Origin: Caulobacter vibrioides
Lineage (GTDB): Bacteria; Pseudomonadota; Alphaproteobacteria; Caulobacterales; Caulobacteraceae
NCBI GenBank assembly: GCA_001449105.1
Contig: LNIY01000117.1
Location: 1 to 64,000 of the forward strand
Direction: 5' to 3'
Length of the DNA: 64,000 nt
Shown: one piece after another, positions 34,855-43,920 of the stretch
How positions within the stretch are numbered: position 1 is the stretch's first letter
How the letters are laid out: each line of letters begins with the position of its first letter
Program-made: the position numbers and the translations under genes
Notes under the pieces: generated by a model
Seen by the model: only the letters and a program-made list of their open reading frames with translations
Database searches by the model: none
Told to the model about the DNA's origin: nothing

Positions 34855-36160
34855 CGCCGCCATCAACGCCGGCGCCGCCCCGCGCGAGCAGGGTCCCCGC
34901 CCGCAGCTCTCGGCCGCCGAGGCGCGCCTGAAGAAGCGCTATCGCTCGGAGATGTGGTTCAAGGCCCAGGGCGTCGCCGCCATCGTCGTGGCGATGATCT
35001 TCCTGGTCGTGCTGGTCGGCCGCATCGTCGCCCAGGGCTACACCACCTTCGAGACCCACTCGATCAGCGTGCCGGTCTACCTGAACCCGGACCGCATCGA
35101 CCGCTCGGCGCTGGACGGGGTCAACTACGACTACATCGTCGCCGAGGCGGTGATGAAGAAGCTGAACATCCAGGACGACGACCTGGGCACCACGTCGGGC
35201 AAGGTCATGGACCTGGTCTCGCGCGACCTCGGCTTCCAGCTGCTCGACCAGATCAAGGCCGACCCGTCGGTGATCGGCAAGACCATCGAGGTCACCGGTC
35301 CGGTCAAGGCCGACGCCGACCTCTACTACAAGGGCGAGATCAAGCGCTCGACCGCCGAGGAAGACCGCAAGCTCGACAACCAGCAGCTCGCCTGGCTCGA
35401 CCAGCTGGAGAAGGACGGCACCGTCAAGGGCGGTTTCAACTTCGGCTTCTTCACCAAGTCCGACTCGACCGAGCCCGAACAGGCCGGCGTGCTGGGCGCG
35501 GTGGTCGGCTCGGCCCTGATGCTGGTCATCACCGCCCTGATCGCGGTGCCGGTCGGCGTGCTGGCCGCCGTCTACCTGGAAGAGTTCGCCCCCAAGAACC
35601 GCTGGACCGACGTCATCGAGGTCAACATCAACAACCTCGCGGCGGTCCCCTCGATCGTCTACGGCCTGCTGGGCCTGGCCCTGTTCATCAACTGGCTGCA
35701 CGTGCCGCGCAGCTCGCCGCTGGTGGGCGGCCTGGTGCTGGCCCTGATGGCCCTGCCGACCGTGATCATCGCCACCCGCTCGGCGCTGAAGGCCGTGCCG
35801 CCCTCGATCCGCGAAGCCGCCCTCGGCGTCGGCGCCTCCAAGGCCCAGACCGTGTTCCACCACGTGCTGCCGCTGGCCATGCCCGGCGTGATGACCGGCG
35901 CCATCCTGTCGCTGGCCCACGCCCTGGGCGAAACGGCCCCGCTGCTGATGATCGGCATGGTCTCGTTCGTGCCGGGCGTGCCGGAAGGCTTCACCGGCGC
36001 CTCGACGGTGCTGCCGGTCCAGGTGTTCATCTGGGAGAACGCGTCGGAGCGGGCTTTCCACGAACGCACCGCCGCGGCCATTCTCGTCCTTCTGATCTTC
36101 ATGATCGTCATGAACGCCGCGGCCGTCATCCTGCGCCGCCGCTTCGAACGCCGGTGGTAG
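34847..36160 (+). CDS. pstA: phosphate ABC transporter permease PstA
   Basis: The 437-residue protein starts inside the pstC 3' end. A cytoplasmic N terminus is followed by one helix (about 44-63), then a large soluble segment (about 65-215, without membrane helices), and then the permease domain (220-435) with [20 protein letters not shown] and [20 protein letters not shown]. The long insert between helix 1 and helix 2 is much larger than in the enterobacterial protein and probably sits in the periplasm. Phosphate import with PstC and PstB is by family. Confidence 0.94.
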   Translation: MTDAAINAGAAPREQGPRPQLSAAEARLKKRYRSEMWFKAQGVAAIVVAMIFLVVLVGRIVAQGYTTFETHSISVPVYLNPDRIDRSALDGVNYDYIVAEAVMKKLNIQDDDLGTTSGKVMDLVSRDLGFQLLDQIKADPSVIGKTIEVTGPVKADADLYYKGEIKRSTAEEDRKLDNQQLAWLDQLEKDGTVKGGFNFGFFTKSDSTEPEQAGVLGAVVGSALMLVITALIAVPVGVLAAVYLEEFAPKNRWTDVIEVNINNLAAVPSIVYGLLGLALFINWLHVPRSSPLVGGLVLALMALPTVIIATRSALKAVPPSIREAALGVGASKAQTVFHHVLPLAMPGVMTGAILSLAHALGETAPLLMIGMVSFVPGVPEGFTGASTVLPVQVFIWENASERAFHERTAAAILVLLIFMIVMNAAAVILRRRFERRW

Positions 36161-36167
36161 GATCCCG

Positions 36168-37058
36168 ATGACCTTCACCCATCCCAAAGCTCAGGCCCTC
36201 GTCCAGGGACACGCCATGCCCACCCAGAACCGCGACGCCTCCGTCGCCGCGCCCGTCATCCACACCGCCGTGCCGCAAGGCCACGGCGTGGTCGAGAGCC
36301 GCGACTTCAAGATCCGCGCCCGCGACGTCAAGGTGTTCTACGGCGAGAAGCAGGCGCTGTTCGACGTCAACCTCGACATCCCGGCCAAGTCGGTCACCGC
36401 CTTCATCGGCCCGTCGGGCTGCGGCAAGTCGACCTTCCTGCGCTGCATCAACCGGATGAACGACACCATCCCGTCGGCCCGCGTGCAGGGCTCGATCGAG
36501 ATCGACGGCGCCGACGTCAACGCCAGGAGCGTCGACCCGGTGGTGCTGCGCTCGCGCGTCGGCATGGTGTTCCAAAAGCCGAACCCGTTCCCCAAGACCA
36601 TCTTCGAGAACGTCGCCTACGGCCCGAAGATTCACGGCCTGGCCACCCGCAAGGACGAGCTCGAGGCCATCGTCGAGAGCAGCCTCAAGAAGGCCGGCCT
36701 GTGGAACGAGGTCGCCGACCGCCTGCATCAACCCGGCACGGGTCTGTCGGGCGGCCAGCAGCAGCGTCTCGTCATTGCCCGCGCCATCGCGGTCAGCCCC
36801 GAAGTGATCCTGATGGACGAGCCCTGCTCAGCGCTGGACCCGATCGCCACGGCCAAGATCGAGGAGCTGATCGACGAGCTGCGCAGCCAGTTCTGCATCG
36901 TCATCGTCACCCACTCGATGGCCCAGGCCGCCCGCGTCTCGCAGAAGACGGCCTTCTTCCACCTGGGCAAGCTGGTCGAGAGCGGCCCGACCGAGGAGAT
37001 GTTCACCAATCCTCGCGACAGCCGCACCCAAGACTACATCACCGGCCGCTTCGGCTGA
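36168..37058 (+). CDS. pstB: phosphate ABC transporter ATPase PstB
   Basis: This 296-residue ATPase carries Walker [10 protein letters not shown], the Q-loop segment [15 protein letters not shown], the signature [16 protein letters not shown], Walker [14 protein letters not shown] and the switch His in VTHSMAQA. The core is about 250 residues, so there is an N-terminal extension of about 45 residues before [16 protein letters not shown]; the true start may be an internal ATG (36216). It energises PstC/PstA and, with PhoU, signals phosphate status to PhoR. Confidence 0.95.
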   Translation: MTFTHPKAQALVQGHAMPTQNRDASVAAPVIHTAVPQGHGVVESRDFKIRARDVKVFYGEKQALFDVNLDIPAKSVTAFIGPSGCGKSTFLRCINRMNDTIPSARVQGSIEIDGADVNARSVDPVVLRSRVGMVFQKPNPFPKTIFENVAYGPKIHGLATRKDELEAIVESSLKKAGLWNEVADRLHQPGTGLSGGQQQRLVIARAIAVSPEVILMDEPCSALDPIATAKIEELIDELRSQFCIVIVTHSMAQAARVSQKTAFFHLGKLVESGPTEEMFTNPRDSRTQDYITGRFG

Positions 37059-37074
37059 CCCGGGGACCAAGGAC

Positions 37075-37767
37075 ATGACCGAACATACCGTCAAATCCTA
37101 CGGCGAAGAGCTGAACCACCTGACGGCCGAGGTGACCCGCATGGGCGGCCTCGCCGAGGCCCAGGTCGCCGACGCCGTCGAGTGCATCGCCCGCCGCGAC
37201 GCGCCGCTGGCCCAGCTGGTGGTCAGCCGCGACGAGCGCCTCGACACCCTGCAGGTCGAGATCGAGCGCAAGGCCTTCCGCCTGATCGCCCTGCGCCAGC
37301 CGATGGCCGTGGACCTGCGCCACGCCGTCGCCGCGCTTAAGATCTCGATGAGCCTCGAGCGCTGCGGCGACATGGCCAAGAACATCGGCAAGCGCGCCCT
37401 GATCCTGACCGAGGCCGAGCCGATGAGCGCCCTGACCCGCTCGATCGAGCGCATGGGCCGCCTGGTGCAGAGCCGCCTGAAGGACGTGCTGGACGCCTAC
37501 ACGGCCTCGGACGTGCAGCGCGCCATCAACGTCTGGAGCAGCGACGAGGAAGTCGACGAGCATTACAACTCGATCTTCCGCGAACTGCTGACCTACATGA
37601 TGGGCGATCCGCGCACGATCAACGCGTGCACGCATCTGCTGTTCGTCGCCAAGAACCTCGAGCGGATCGGCGATCACGCCACCAACATCGCCGAGATCAT
37701 CCATTTCGAGCTGACGGGCGAGGAGATCATCTCCCAGCGTCCCAAGCTCGATGTCGTCGCTCAGTAA
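37075..37767 (+). CDS. phoU: phosphate signalling regulator PhoU
   Basis: The 230-residue protein is two PhoU three-helix domains (about 15-105 and 120-215), with the E-x-x-x-D metal-binding pattern in SLERCGDMAKNI and NLERIGDHATNIAEII. It links the Pst transporter to PhoR, keeping the kinase in phosphatase mode when phosphate is ample. Position between pstB and phoB and spacing (16 and 21 bp) support one operon. Confidence 0.95.
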   Translation: MTEHTVKSYGEELNHLTAEVTRMGGLAEAQVADAVECIARRDAPLAQLVVSRDERLDTLQVEIERKAFRLIALRQPMAVDLRHAVAALKISMSLERCGDMAKNIGKRALILTEAEPMSALTRSIERMGRLVQSRLKDVLDAYTASDVQRAINVWSSDEEVDEHYNSIFRELLTYMMGDPRTINACTHLLFVAKNLERIGDHATNIAEIIHFELTGEEIISQRPKLDVVAQ

Positions 37768-37788
37768 GCTTTCGGGAGGCCTTTAGAA

Positions 37789-38481
37789 GTGACTCCGTAC
37801 GTTCTGGTGGTCGAGGACGAGGACGCCCTGGCCACCCTGCTTCACTACAATCTCGACAAGGAAGGCTACCAGGTCGCGGTGGCCGCCGACGGCGAGGAAG
37901 CCCTGACCCTGGCCAGCGAACGCGCGCCGGACCTCGTCATCCTCGACTGGATGCTGCCCAAGGTCTCGGGCATCGAGGTCTGCCGCCGCCTGCGCGGCCG
38001 CACCGACACCCGCAACGTGCCGATCATCATGCTGACGGCGCGCGGCGAGGAGAGCGACCGCATCCGCGGCCTCGACACCGGCGCCGACGACTACGTGGTC
38101 AAGCCGTTCTCGATGGTCGAGCTGACCGCCCGCGTCCGCGCCGTGATGCGCCGCATCCGCCCGGCCCTGGCCGACGACCGCATCACGGTCGGCGACATCG
38201 TCATCGACCGGGTGGCCCACCGCGTGAAGCGCCAGGGCAAGGAGGTTCACCTCGGCCCGACCGAGTTCCGCCTGCTCGACTACCTGATGCAGCACCCGGG
38301 CCGGGTGTTCAGCCGCGAACAGCTGCTGGACGCCGTCTGGGGCTCGGACGTCTATGTCGAGGCCCGCACGGTCGACGTGCACATCGGCCGCCTGCGCAAG
38401 GCCCTGAACGGCTCGACCGAGGCCGACCCGATCCGCACCGTCCGCTCGGCCGGCTACTCGCTGGACGTCGAGGCGGCGTAA
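37789..38481 (+). CDS. phoB: phosphate regulon response regulator PhoB
   Basis: The 230-residue regulator starts with GTG. The receiver domain (1-120) has VVEDEDALA, phosphoacceptor in LVILDWMLPKVSG, switch Thr in IIMLTARGEE and Lys in VKPFSMVEL. The winged-helix domain (130-228) contains TEFRLLDYLMQHPGRVFSREQLLDAVWG and RTVDVHIGRLRKAL. It binds Pho boxes such as the one before pstC. Its gene is last in the operon. Confidence 0.95.
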   Translation: MTPYVLVVEDEDALATLLHYNLDKEGYQVAVAADGEEALTLASERAPDLVILDWMLPKVSGIEVCRRLRGRTDTRNVPIIMLTARGEESDRIRGLDTGADDYVVKPFSMVELTARVRAVMRRIRPALADDRITVGDIVIDRVAHRVKRQGKEVHLGPTEFRLLDYLMQHPGRVFSREQLLDAVWGSDVYVEARTVDVHIGRLRKALNGSTEADPIRTVRSAGYSLDVEAA

Positions 38482-38488
38482 GCTCAAG

Positions 38489-38793
38489 CCCCCTCTCTCT
38501 GAGAGAGAGGGAGGGGCCCACGCCAGAGGCGTGGGAGGGTGAGAGGTTACATTCTCTCCGGACAGAGCGGGGCGGCCAATCTCTAAAGCCGTCCAGCAAA
38601 CCACCCGTCATCCCGGAAAGCCCGAAGGGCTTATCCGGGACCCAGGGGCCGGCGCAGTGCTGTGATCCCGGTTCTCCGGGCTGCAACCGGATGACGATGG
38701 AAGAGAACGGTCTGAGGTTTCCCGAAAGCGGCGAAACCTCTCACCCTCCCACCGCTTGCGCGGCGGGTCCCTCCCTCTCTCAAAGAGAGAGGG
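38489..38793. repeat. nested repeats: family A inside a family B pair (gap of 316 bp between phoB and merR)
   Basis: No gene lies between 38482 and 38797. The left family B arm is at 38489-38546 (CTCTCTCTGAGAGAGAGG, then GGCCCACGCC-agag-GCGTGGG). The right arm is at 38736-38793 (CCCTCTCTCAAAGAGAGAG at the end). Between them, 38606-38696 is a complete family A unit (CGTCATCCCGG to the diverged ACCGGATGACG). The arrangement suggests that a family A unit entered a pre-existing family B element. Confidence 0.78.
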
Positions 38794-38797
38794 TCGA

Positions 38798-39196
38798 TCA
38801 TTTCCCCCGCAGCCGCCCGATGATCTCGCAGTCGGCCACCGTGTCGTTGCGGCAGTGGCCCAGCATGTCCTGCAGCTCGGCCCGCATGGCCGTCAGGTCG
38901 GCGATCTTGCGCTCGACCTCGGCCAGCTGATCGCGGGCCAGGGCGTCGACCTCGCCGCAGGGGCGGTCGGCGCCGTTGGCCAGGTCCAGCAGCGCCCGGA
39001 TGGCGTCGAGCCCGAAGCCCAGGTCGCGCGAGCGCTTGACGAAGGCCAGCCGCCGCTCGTGCGTGGCCTCGTAGGCGCGGTAGTTGCCCTCGGTGCGCGG
39101 CGGCTTGGGCAAAAGGCCCATGCGCTCGTAGTAGCGGATGGTCTCGACCGGCACGCCGGTGCGGCGGGCGAGGTCGCCGATGGAAAGTGCGGACAT
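38798..39196 (-). CDS. MerR-family heavy-metal-responsive regulator
   Basis: The 132-residue protein has an N-terminal MerR helix-turn-helix (SIGDLARRTGVPVETIRYYERMGLL), a connecting coiled coil (about 85-115), and metal-type cysteines: Cys in RPCGEVDA and the C-terminal pair MLGHCRNDTVADCEII, the arrangement of CadR/PbrR/ZntR-like sensors. Zn, Cd or Pb are likely inducers. It is divergent from the CDF-family transporter gene and flanks a 21-bp dyad that should be its operator. Confidence 0.92.
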   Translation of the reverse strand: MSALSIGDLARRTGVPVETIRYYERMGLLPKPPRTEGNYRAYEATHERRLAFVKRSRDLGFGLDAIRALLDLANGADRPCGEVDALARDQLAEVERKIADLTAMRAELQDMLGHCRNDTVADCEIIGRLRGK

Positions 39197-39201
39197 GGCG
39201 C

Positions 39202-39225
39202 TTGACCCTGTAGCGGCTACAGGGT
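39202..39225 (+). promoter_or_regulatory. MerR-type operator-promoter
   Basis: A perfect dyad ACCCTGTAGC-G-GCTACAGGGT (39205-39225) overlaps TTGACC (-35) at 39202. The dyad sits in a 19-bp spacer before CAGAGG, the long-spacer arrangement activated by MerR-type regulators. It points toward the transporter gene at 39258. Confidence 0.88.
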
Positions 39226-39257
39226 GCAGAGGTAGGGCCTTCTTCGAGGAGGTCCAG

Positions 39258-39941
39258 ATGTCCGGTTGCTGCGGCGACGATCTTTGCAAGCCACAGAGCG
39301 CCCCGCCAGAGGGCCGATGGCGCCTGGCGCTGTGGATCGCCCTGGTGGTCAACGGCGGCATGTTCCTGGTCGAGGGGACGGCGGGCCTGCTGTCCGGCTC
39401 GGCGGCGCTGCAGGCCGACAGCCTCGATTTCCTGGGCGACGCGGCCAACTACGCCATCAGCCTGGGCGTGGTGGGCATGGCCCTGGTCTGGCGGGCCCGG
39501 GCGGCGATGCTGAAGGGCGCGACCATGCTGGCCTTCGGGCTCTGGGTCAGCGCCACGACGCTGTGGGGCGTGTTCGAAGGCCGCACGCCCGAGGCGCCGG
39601 TGATGGGCGCCCTGGGCCTGGCCGCCCTGATCGCCAACGTCGCCGTGGCGATCATGCTGTTCGGCTTCCGCACCGGCGACGCCAACATGCGCTCGGTGTG
39701 GATCTGCTCGCGCAACGACGCCATCGGCAATGTCGCGGTGATGCTGGCGGCCGTCGGCGTGTTCGGCACGGGCTCGCGCTGGCCCGACCTGGCGGTGGCC
39801 GGCGTGATGGCCGCCCTGGCCCTGCACGGCGGCTGGGAGATCGTCCGCCAGGCGCGCGGCGAGCTGCGCCAGGCCAAGGCTCCGCCGCCGGCGCCGGAAC
39901 CAGCGCCCGCGCGGTTCAGCGTCGCGACGCGGAACCGCTAG
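39258..39941 (+). CDS. cation transporter (CDF-like family)
   Basis: The 227-residue membrane protein has about six hydrophobic helices. The N terminus is cysteine-rich (SGCCGDDLCKP), probably a metal-binding tail, and the second helix has the CDF-like metal site LQADSLDFLGDAANYAISL with Asp residues. It lacks the large cytoplasmic C-terminal domain of classical CDF exporters, ending in a short Ala/Pro tail. With the MerR regulator it probably exports the metal that induces it. A strong ribosome site (GAGGAGG) precedes the ATG. Confidence 0.82.
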   Translation: MSGCCGDDLCKPQSAPPEGRWRLALWIALVVNGGMFLVEGTAGLLSGSAALQADSLDFLGDAANYAISLGVVGMALVWRARAAMLKGATMLAFGLWVSATTLWGVFEGRTPEAPVMGALGLAALIANVAVAIMLFGFRTGDANMRSVWICSRNDAIGNVAVMLAAVGVFGTGSRWPDLAVAGVMAALALHGGWEIVRQARGELRQAKAPPPAPEPAPARFSVATRNR

Positions 39942-40561
39942 GGTCGCGCCACCGCCGCCACGATCTCGTCGACCGTGACGATGGCGTGGGCGTAGGTCGG
40001 GGCGTTTATGGCGTGGGCCGCGTGCAGGGCCTCGTCGGTGAAGGCCGCCGTGGCGTCGGTGACCAGGGTGACGTGGTAGCCCAGCTCCGAGGCGAAGCGG
40101 CCGGTGCCCTCGATGCAGGTGTTGGCCACCAGGCCGATCAGGATCACGTGGGTGATCTCGCGCTGCTTCAGGCGATAGTCCAGGTCGGTGTTGGCGAAGC
40201 CGCTGGAGCCCCAGTGCTCGGTGACGATCACGTCGCCGGGCAGGGGCGCGAAGTCGGGATGCCACTGGCCGCCCCAGCCGTCCTTCTCGAACACCATCGC
40301 CCGGGCGCTGCCCTGCAGATAGGGCGAGGGATGCTTCCAGCCGTCGAGGTCGCCCAGGGCGAAGCGGTGGTGAGGCACGACGAACACCGGCAGGCCCGCC
40401 GTCCTGACCGCCGCGACCACGGCCTTCAGCCGCTCGTGCAGGCCTTCGGCCCCCCTGGTCGCCGCCACCCTGGGCCACAGCTTGCCGCCGTCGGCCAGGA
40501 AGTCGTTGTACGGATCCACGAACAGCAGGGCCGTGCGGCCCTCGGGATAGGCGTCGGACAT
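39938..40561 (-). CDS. cysteine hydrolase (isochorismatase-like)
   Basis: The 207-residue protein has the catalytic Asp-Lys-Cys triad of the family: Asp16 in LLFVDPYNDF, Lys (YRLKQREIT region), and Cys149 in LVANTCIEGTGRFA. Most relatives are amidases such as nicotinamidase-type or ureidoacrylate-type; the substrate is not clear from sequence. The stop codon shares a CTAG with the stop of the opposite transporter gene. Confidence 0.87.
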   Translation of the reverse strand: MSDAYPEGRTALLFVDPYNDFLADGGKLWPRVAATRGAEGLHERLKAVVAAVRTAGLPVFVVPHHRFALGDLDGWKHPSPYLQGSARAMVFEKDGWGGQWHPDFAPLPGDVIVTEHWGSSGFANTDLDYRLKQREITHVILIGLVANTCIEGTGRFASELGYHVTLVTDATAAFTDEALHAAHAINAPTYAHAIVTVDEIVAAVARP

Positions 40562-40635
40562 GGCGGCCTCCTGGCGACGGTTCGGCCGCCAGGAGGCGCG
40601 CGATCGGCGCGGAAGGCTTGGACGATCCGGTCGCG

Positions 40636-42255
40636 CTAGGCGCGCTCGGCCGCCAGTTCGCAGGCCTGGGCGATGGCGTCGAACAGGGCCGATACCGTGA
40701 CCGGCTTGGCCAGGTGCAGGTCGGCGCCGGCCGAGAGGCACGCTTCCACCTGGTGGGGCATGGCGTTGGCGGTCAGCGAGATGATCGGGATGCGCACGCG
40801 GCCGGTGGCCCGTTCGCGCTGGCGGATCTCCTGGATCGCCGTCAGGCCGTCCATCACCGGCATCTGGGTGTCCATCAGCACGAGGTCGAAGTCCTGGTCC
40901 TGATAGGTGCGCAGGGCCGCCTCGCCGTCCTCGGTGACGACCACGTCGGCGACGCCGTCCAGCATCAGCTCCACCACCCGCTGGTTGGTCGGGTGGTCCT
41001 CGGCCAGCAGCACCCGCAGGCGCTCGGGGGCGGCGGCCTTGGGCGCGCGCCTGGCCGGCGCCGGCGCCTCGGGAGCGGCCGGGGTCAGGCGAACGGTCAG
41101 GGTGAAGCGCGCGCCTTCGCCGGGCGTCGAGACGCAGGCGATTTCGCCGCCCATCAGCCTGGCGAAGCGCTGGGCGATCGACAGGCCCAGGCCCGAACCG
41201 CCGAACCGGCGGGTGATCGAGCCGTCGCCCTGCACGAAGCGCTCGAACAGGCTGGCCTGCACCTCCGGCGTGAAGCCCTCGCCGGTGTCCTCGACCGTCA
41301 CCGTCAGCAGCAGGTCCTCGCCCTGCGCCTCGGTGCGGGCGCGGACGCTGACCGAGCCCTCGCTGGTGAACTTCACCGCGTTGCTGATCAGGTTGTTGAC
41401 GATCTGGCCGAACTTCAGGGCGTCGCCGGTCACGCGGTCGTGGAAGCCGTCGTCGAAGGCGAGCGAGAAGGTCAGGCCCTTCTGGTGGGCCAGGCCCTCG
41501 AAGGTGGCGGCCGAAGCGGCCAGGGCGCCGCGCAGGTCGAAGGGCGCGGCCTCCAGCTCGACCTCGCCGGCCTCGACCTTGGCCAGGTCGAGAATGTCGC
41601 TCAGCAGGGCGTTCAGCGTGCGGCCCGAGGTCAGGATCACGTCCATCATCTCGCGCTGGCGCGGGGTCAGCTCGGTCTGGGCCAGCACCTGGGCCATGCC
41701 CAGCACCCCGTTCAGGGGCGTGCGGATCTCGTGGCTCATATTGGCCAGGAATTCCGACTTGGCGACGCTGGCGGCGCGGGCCCGCTCCAGGGCGGCTTCC
41801 AGCGCGATGGCAGACTTCTTCCGCTCGGTGATGTCCTCGCTGATGATCAGCAGCAGCTTCTCGTCGCCCTCGCCGGGGATGGCGATCTTCTTGGTCTGCA
41901 GCCAGCGGTCGCCGTTGTGCGGGGTCTTCAGCGGCTCCTCGTCGATCACCCACAGGCGGTCGCTGGCCAGCACCTTGGCGTCCATCTCGGCGAAGAAGGC
42001 GGCCTGCTCGGGCGGGAAGAAGTCGGCGTCGTTGCGGCCGATCAGGTCCTCGCGCGGCACGCCCAGCAGTTCCTCGCCGGTGCGGTTGACCAGCACGAAG
42101 CGGCCGTCGCGGCCGTTCTTGACCACCAGCATGGCCGGCACGCTTTCGACCACGGCGTCGAGGAAGGCCCAGGAATGGAGGGCCTTCGACGGATGGGAAG
42201 CGGCGTCCGCCGCGGCCGCCGGGTCGCGCGGAAGGTGATGGTCGTCCTTGGCCAT
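40636..42255 (-). CDS. PAS-containing hybrid sensor histidine kinase
   Basis: From ATG at 42255 this is 539 residues with no membrane helix: a PAS domain (about 28-145, LVNRTGEELLGVPREDLIGR), a coiled coil, HisKA with FLANMSHEIRTPLNG, HATPase with NNLISNAVKF and GSGLGLSIAQRFA, and a C-terminal receiver (about 415-530) with VLMDTQMPVMDG and the Lys in HLAKPVTV. Being soluble, it likely senses a cytoplasmic signal through PAS. No response regulator is encoded next to it. It is divergent from purD. Confidence 0.93.
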   Translation of the reverse strand: MAKDDHHLPRDPAAAADAASHPSKALHSWAFLDAVVESVPAMLVVKNGRDGRFVLVNRTGEELLGVPREDLIGRNDADFFPPEQAAFFAEMDAKVLASDRLWVIDEEPLKTPHNGDRWLQTKKIAIPGEGDEKLLLIISEDITERKKSAIALEAALERARAASVAKSEFLANMSHEIRTPLNGVLGMAQVLAQTELTPRQREMMDVILTSGRTLNALLSDILDLAKVEAGEVELEAAPFDLRGALAASAATFEGLAHQKGLTFSLAFDDGFHDRVTGDALKFGQIVNNLISNAVKFTSEGSVSVRARTEAQGEDLLLTVTVEDTGEGFTPEVQASLFERFVQGDGSITRRFGGSGLGLSIAQRFARLMGGEIACVSTPGEGARFTLTVRLTPAAPEAPAPARRAPKAAAPERLRVLLAEDHPTNQRVVELMLDGVADVVVTEDGEAALRTYQDQDFDLVLMDTQMPVMDGLTAIQEIRQRERATGRVRIPIISLTANAMPHQVEACLSAGADLHLAKPVTVSALFDAIAQACELAAERA

Positions 42256-42430
42256 GTGTCTCGAGGCAGCCCCGTGGCGCGCGTCCTGCCCTGGACGTGC
42301 GAATTTGCACACAAAGAGCCCGCGCGCGGGGCGTCTGGCAATCGGGCCAAGCGTCGCAGGAGGGGGTGATGGACGATCGGACGCAGCGCGCGCTTGACCG
42401 CGGCCCCGGCCCGCGCGACATCCCCGGCTC

Positions 42431-43714
42431 ATGGAAAAGCTGACCATCCTCCTCGTCGGGTCCGGCGGGCGCGAGCACGCCCTGGCCTGGAAGATCGCGC
42501 AATCGCCGCTGTGCGGCCGTCTCGTCGCGGCGCCGGGCAATCCGGGCATCGCGGCCTTGGCCGAGCTGGCCGCCGTCAAGGCGACCGACGCCGACGGCCT
42601 GGTCTCTCTCGCCCAGGAGATCGGCGCGGACCTGGTGGTGGTCGGCCCGGAGTCGGCGCTGGAGGTCGGCCTTGCCGACAAGCTGGCGCAGATCGGCATA
42701 CCCTGCTTCGGCGGCAGCCAGCGCGCGGCCCAGCTGGAGACCTCCAAGGCCTTCACCAAGGACTTCTGCAAGCGGCACGACCTGCCGACCGCCGCCTACG
42801 GCGTGTTCGAGGACGCCGCTTCGGCGAGTGAGTTCCTCGACACCCTGGAAGCGCCGTTCGTGATCAAGGCCGACGGCCTGGCCGCCGGCAAGGGCGTGGT
42901 GATCGCCGCGACCCGCGCGGAGGCCGACGCCGCGGTGGTCGACATGCTGGGCGGTCGCTTCGGCTCGGCCGGCGCCCGGGTGGTCATCGAGGAGTTCATG
43001 CACGGCGAGGAGGCCTCCCTCTTCGCGGTGTGCGACGGCAAGACCGCTGTCCTGTTCGGCGCGGCCCAGGACCACAAGCGCGCCTACGACGGCGACGAAG
43101 GCCCCAACACCGGCGGCATGGGCACCTATTCGCCGCCGCCCGTCCTGACCGAGGCCCTGGTCGAGCAGGCCTGGCGCGAGCTGATCGTGCCGACCGTCGA
43201 GGGCATGGCCGCCGAGGGCAATCCGTATGTCGGCGTGCTCTATGCCGGCCTGATGCTGACGCCGACGGGCCCCAAGCTCGTCGAGTACAACGCTCGCTTC
43301 GGCGATCCGGAATGCCAGGTGCTGATGCTGCGCCTGGAGAGCGACATCGTCCCGACCCTGCTGGCCGCGGCCAAGGGTGAACTGGCGAGCGCCGAGCCGC
43401 CGAAGTGGCGCGACGAGGCGGCGATCTGCGTCGTCCTGGCCGCCGAGGGCTATCCCGACGCCCCCAAGACCGGCGGCCTGATCCAGGGCGCCGAGGCCGA
43501 CTACGGCCACGAGGCCGAAATCTTCCACGCCGGCACGGCCCGCGACGCCGACGGCAAGCTGGTGGCCTCGGGCGGCCGCGTGCTCAACGTCTGCGCCCTG
43601 GGCGCGACCCTGCACGAGGCCCGCGACGTGGCCTATGCCGCGCTGGGCACGGTGAGCCTGGAAGGCGGCTTCTACCGCAACGACATCGGCTGGCGGGCGC
43701 TGAGCCAGCACTAA
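42431..43714 (+). CDS. purD: phosphoribosylamine-glycine ligase
   Basis: The 427-residue ATP-grasp enzyme catalyses the second step of purine synthesis. The N-terminal GAR domain starts LLVGSGGREHALAWK; the ATP-grasp part has FVIKADGLAAGKGVVIA, VIEEFMHGEEASLFAVCD and the family motif DEGPNTGGMGTYSP. Length and order are normal. Followed by a family B repeat. Confidence 0.97.
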   Translation: MEKLTILLVGSGGREHALAWKIAQSPLCGRLVAAPGNPGIAALAELAAVKATDADGLVSLAQEIGADLVVVGPESALEVGLADKLAQIGIPCFGGSQRAAQLETSKAFTKDFCKRHDLPTAAYGVFEDAASASEFLDTLEAPFVIKADGLAAGKGVVIAATRAEADAAVVDMLGGRFGSAGARVVIEEFMHGEEASLFAVCDGKTAVLFGAAQDHKRAYDGDEGPNTGGMGTYSPPPVLTEALVEQAWRELIVPTVEGMAAEGNPYVGVLYAGLMLTPTGPKLVEYNARFGDPECQVLMLRLESDIVPTLLAAAKGELASAEPPKWRDEAAICVVLAAEGYPDAPKTGGLIQGAEADYGHEAEIFHAGTARDADGKLVASGGRVLNVCALGATLHEARDVAYAALGTVSLEGGFYRNDIGWRALSQH

Positions 43715-43720
43715 AGGACC

Positions 43721-43850
43721 CTCCCCTCCTGGGGGAGGTGGCCCAGAGGGCCGGAGGGGGGCCGTTTTCAGCTTCCGCTGAAGCGGCCGATCTCACAGCG
43801 ACTGCCCTCTCCGTCGGCTTCGCCGACACCTCTCCCTTCAGGGAGAGGGT
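43721..43850. repeat. family B intergenic palindromic element (copy 5)
   Basis: CTCCCCTCCTGGGGGAGG and GGCCCAGAGGGCCGGAGGGGGG at the left; CCGTCGGCTTCGCCGACACC and CTCTCCCTTCAGGGAGAGG at the right. It separates purD from the phosphotransferase gene. Confidence 0.8.
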
Positions 43851-43920
43851 CTGTTGCGGCTTGCCACCCGCGCTCCCGTCTCTAAACTCCCATTCAAACA
43901 AATGTTGGGAGTGAAGCGCC

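Noticed and set aside
39938..43711. Single 1257-codon frame spanning the cysteine hydrolase and the region behind the hybrid kinase and purD
   Set aside because: Only the last 208 codons are a real gene (39938-40561); the rest is antisense or out-of-frame to the kinase and purD.
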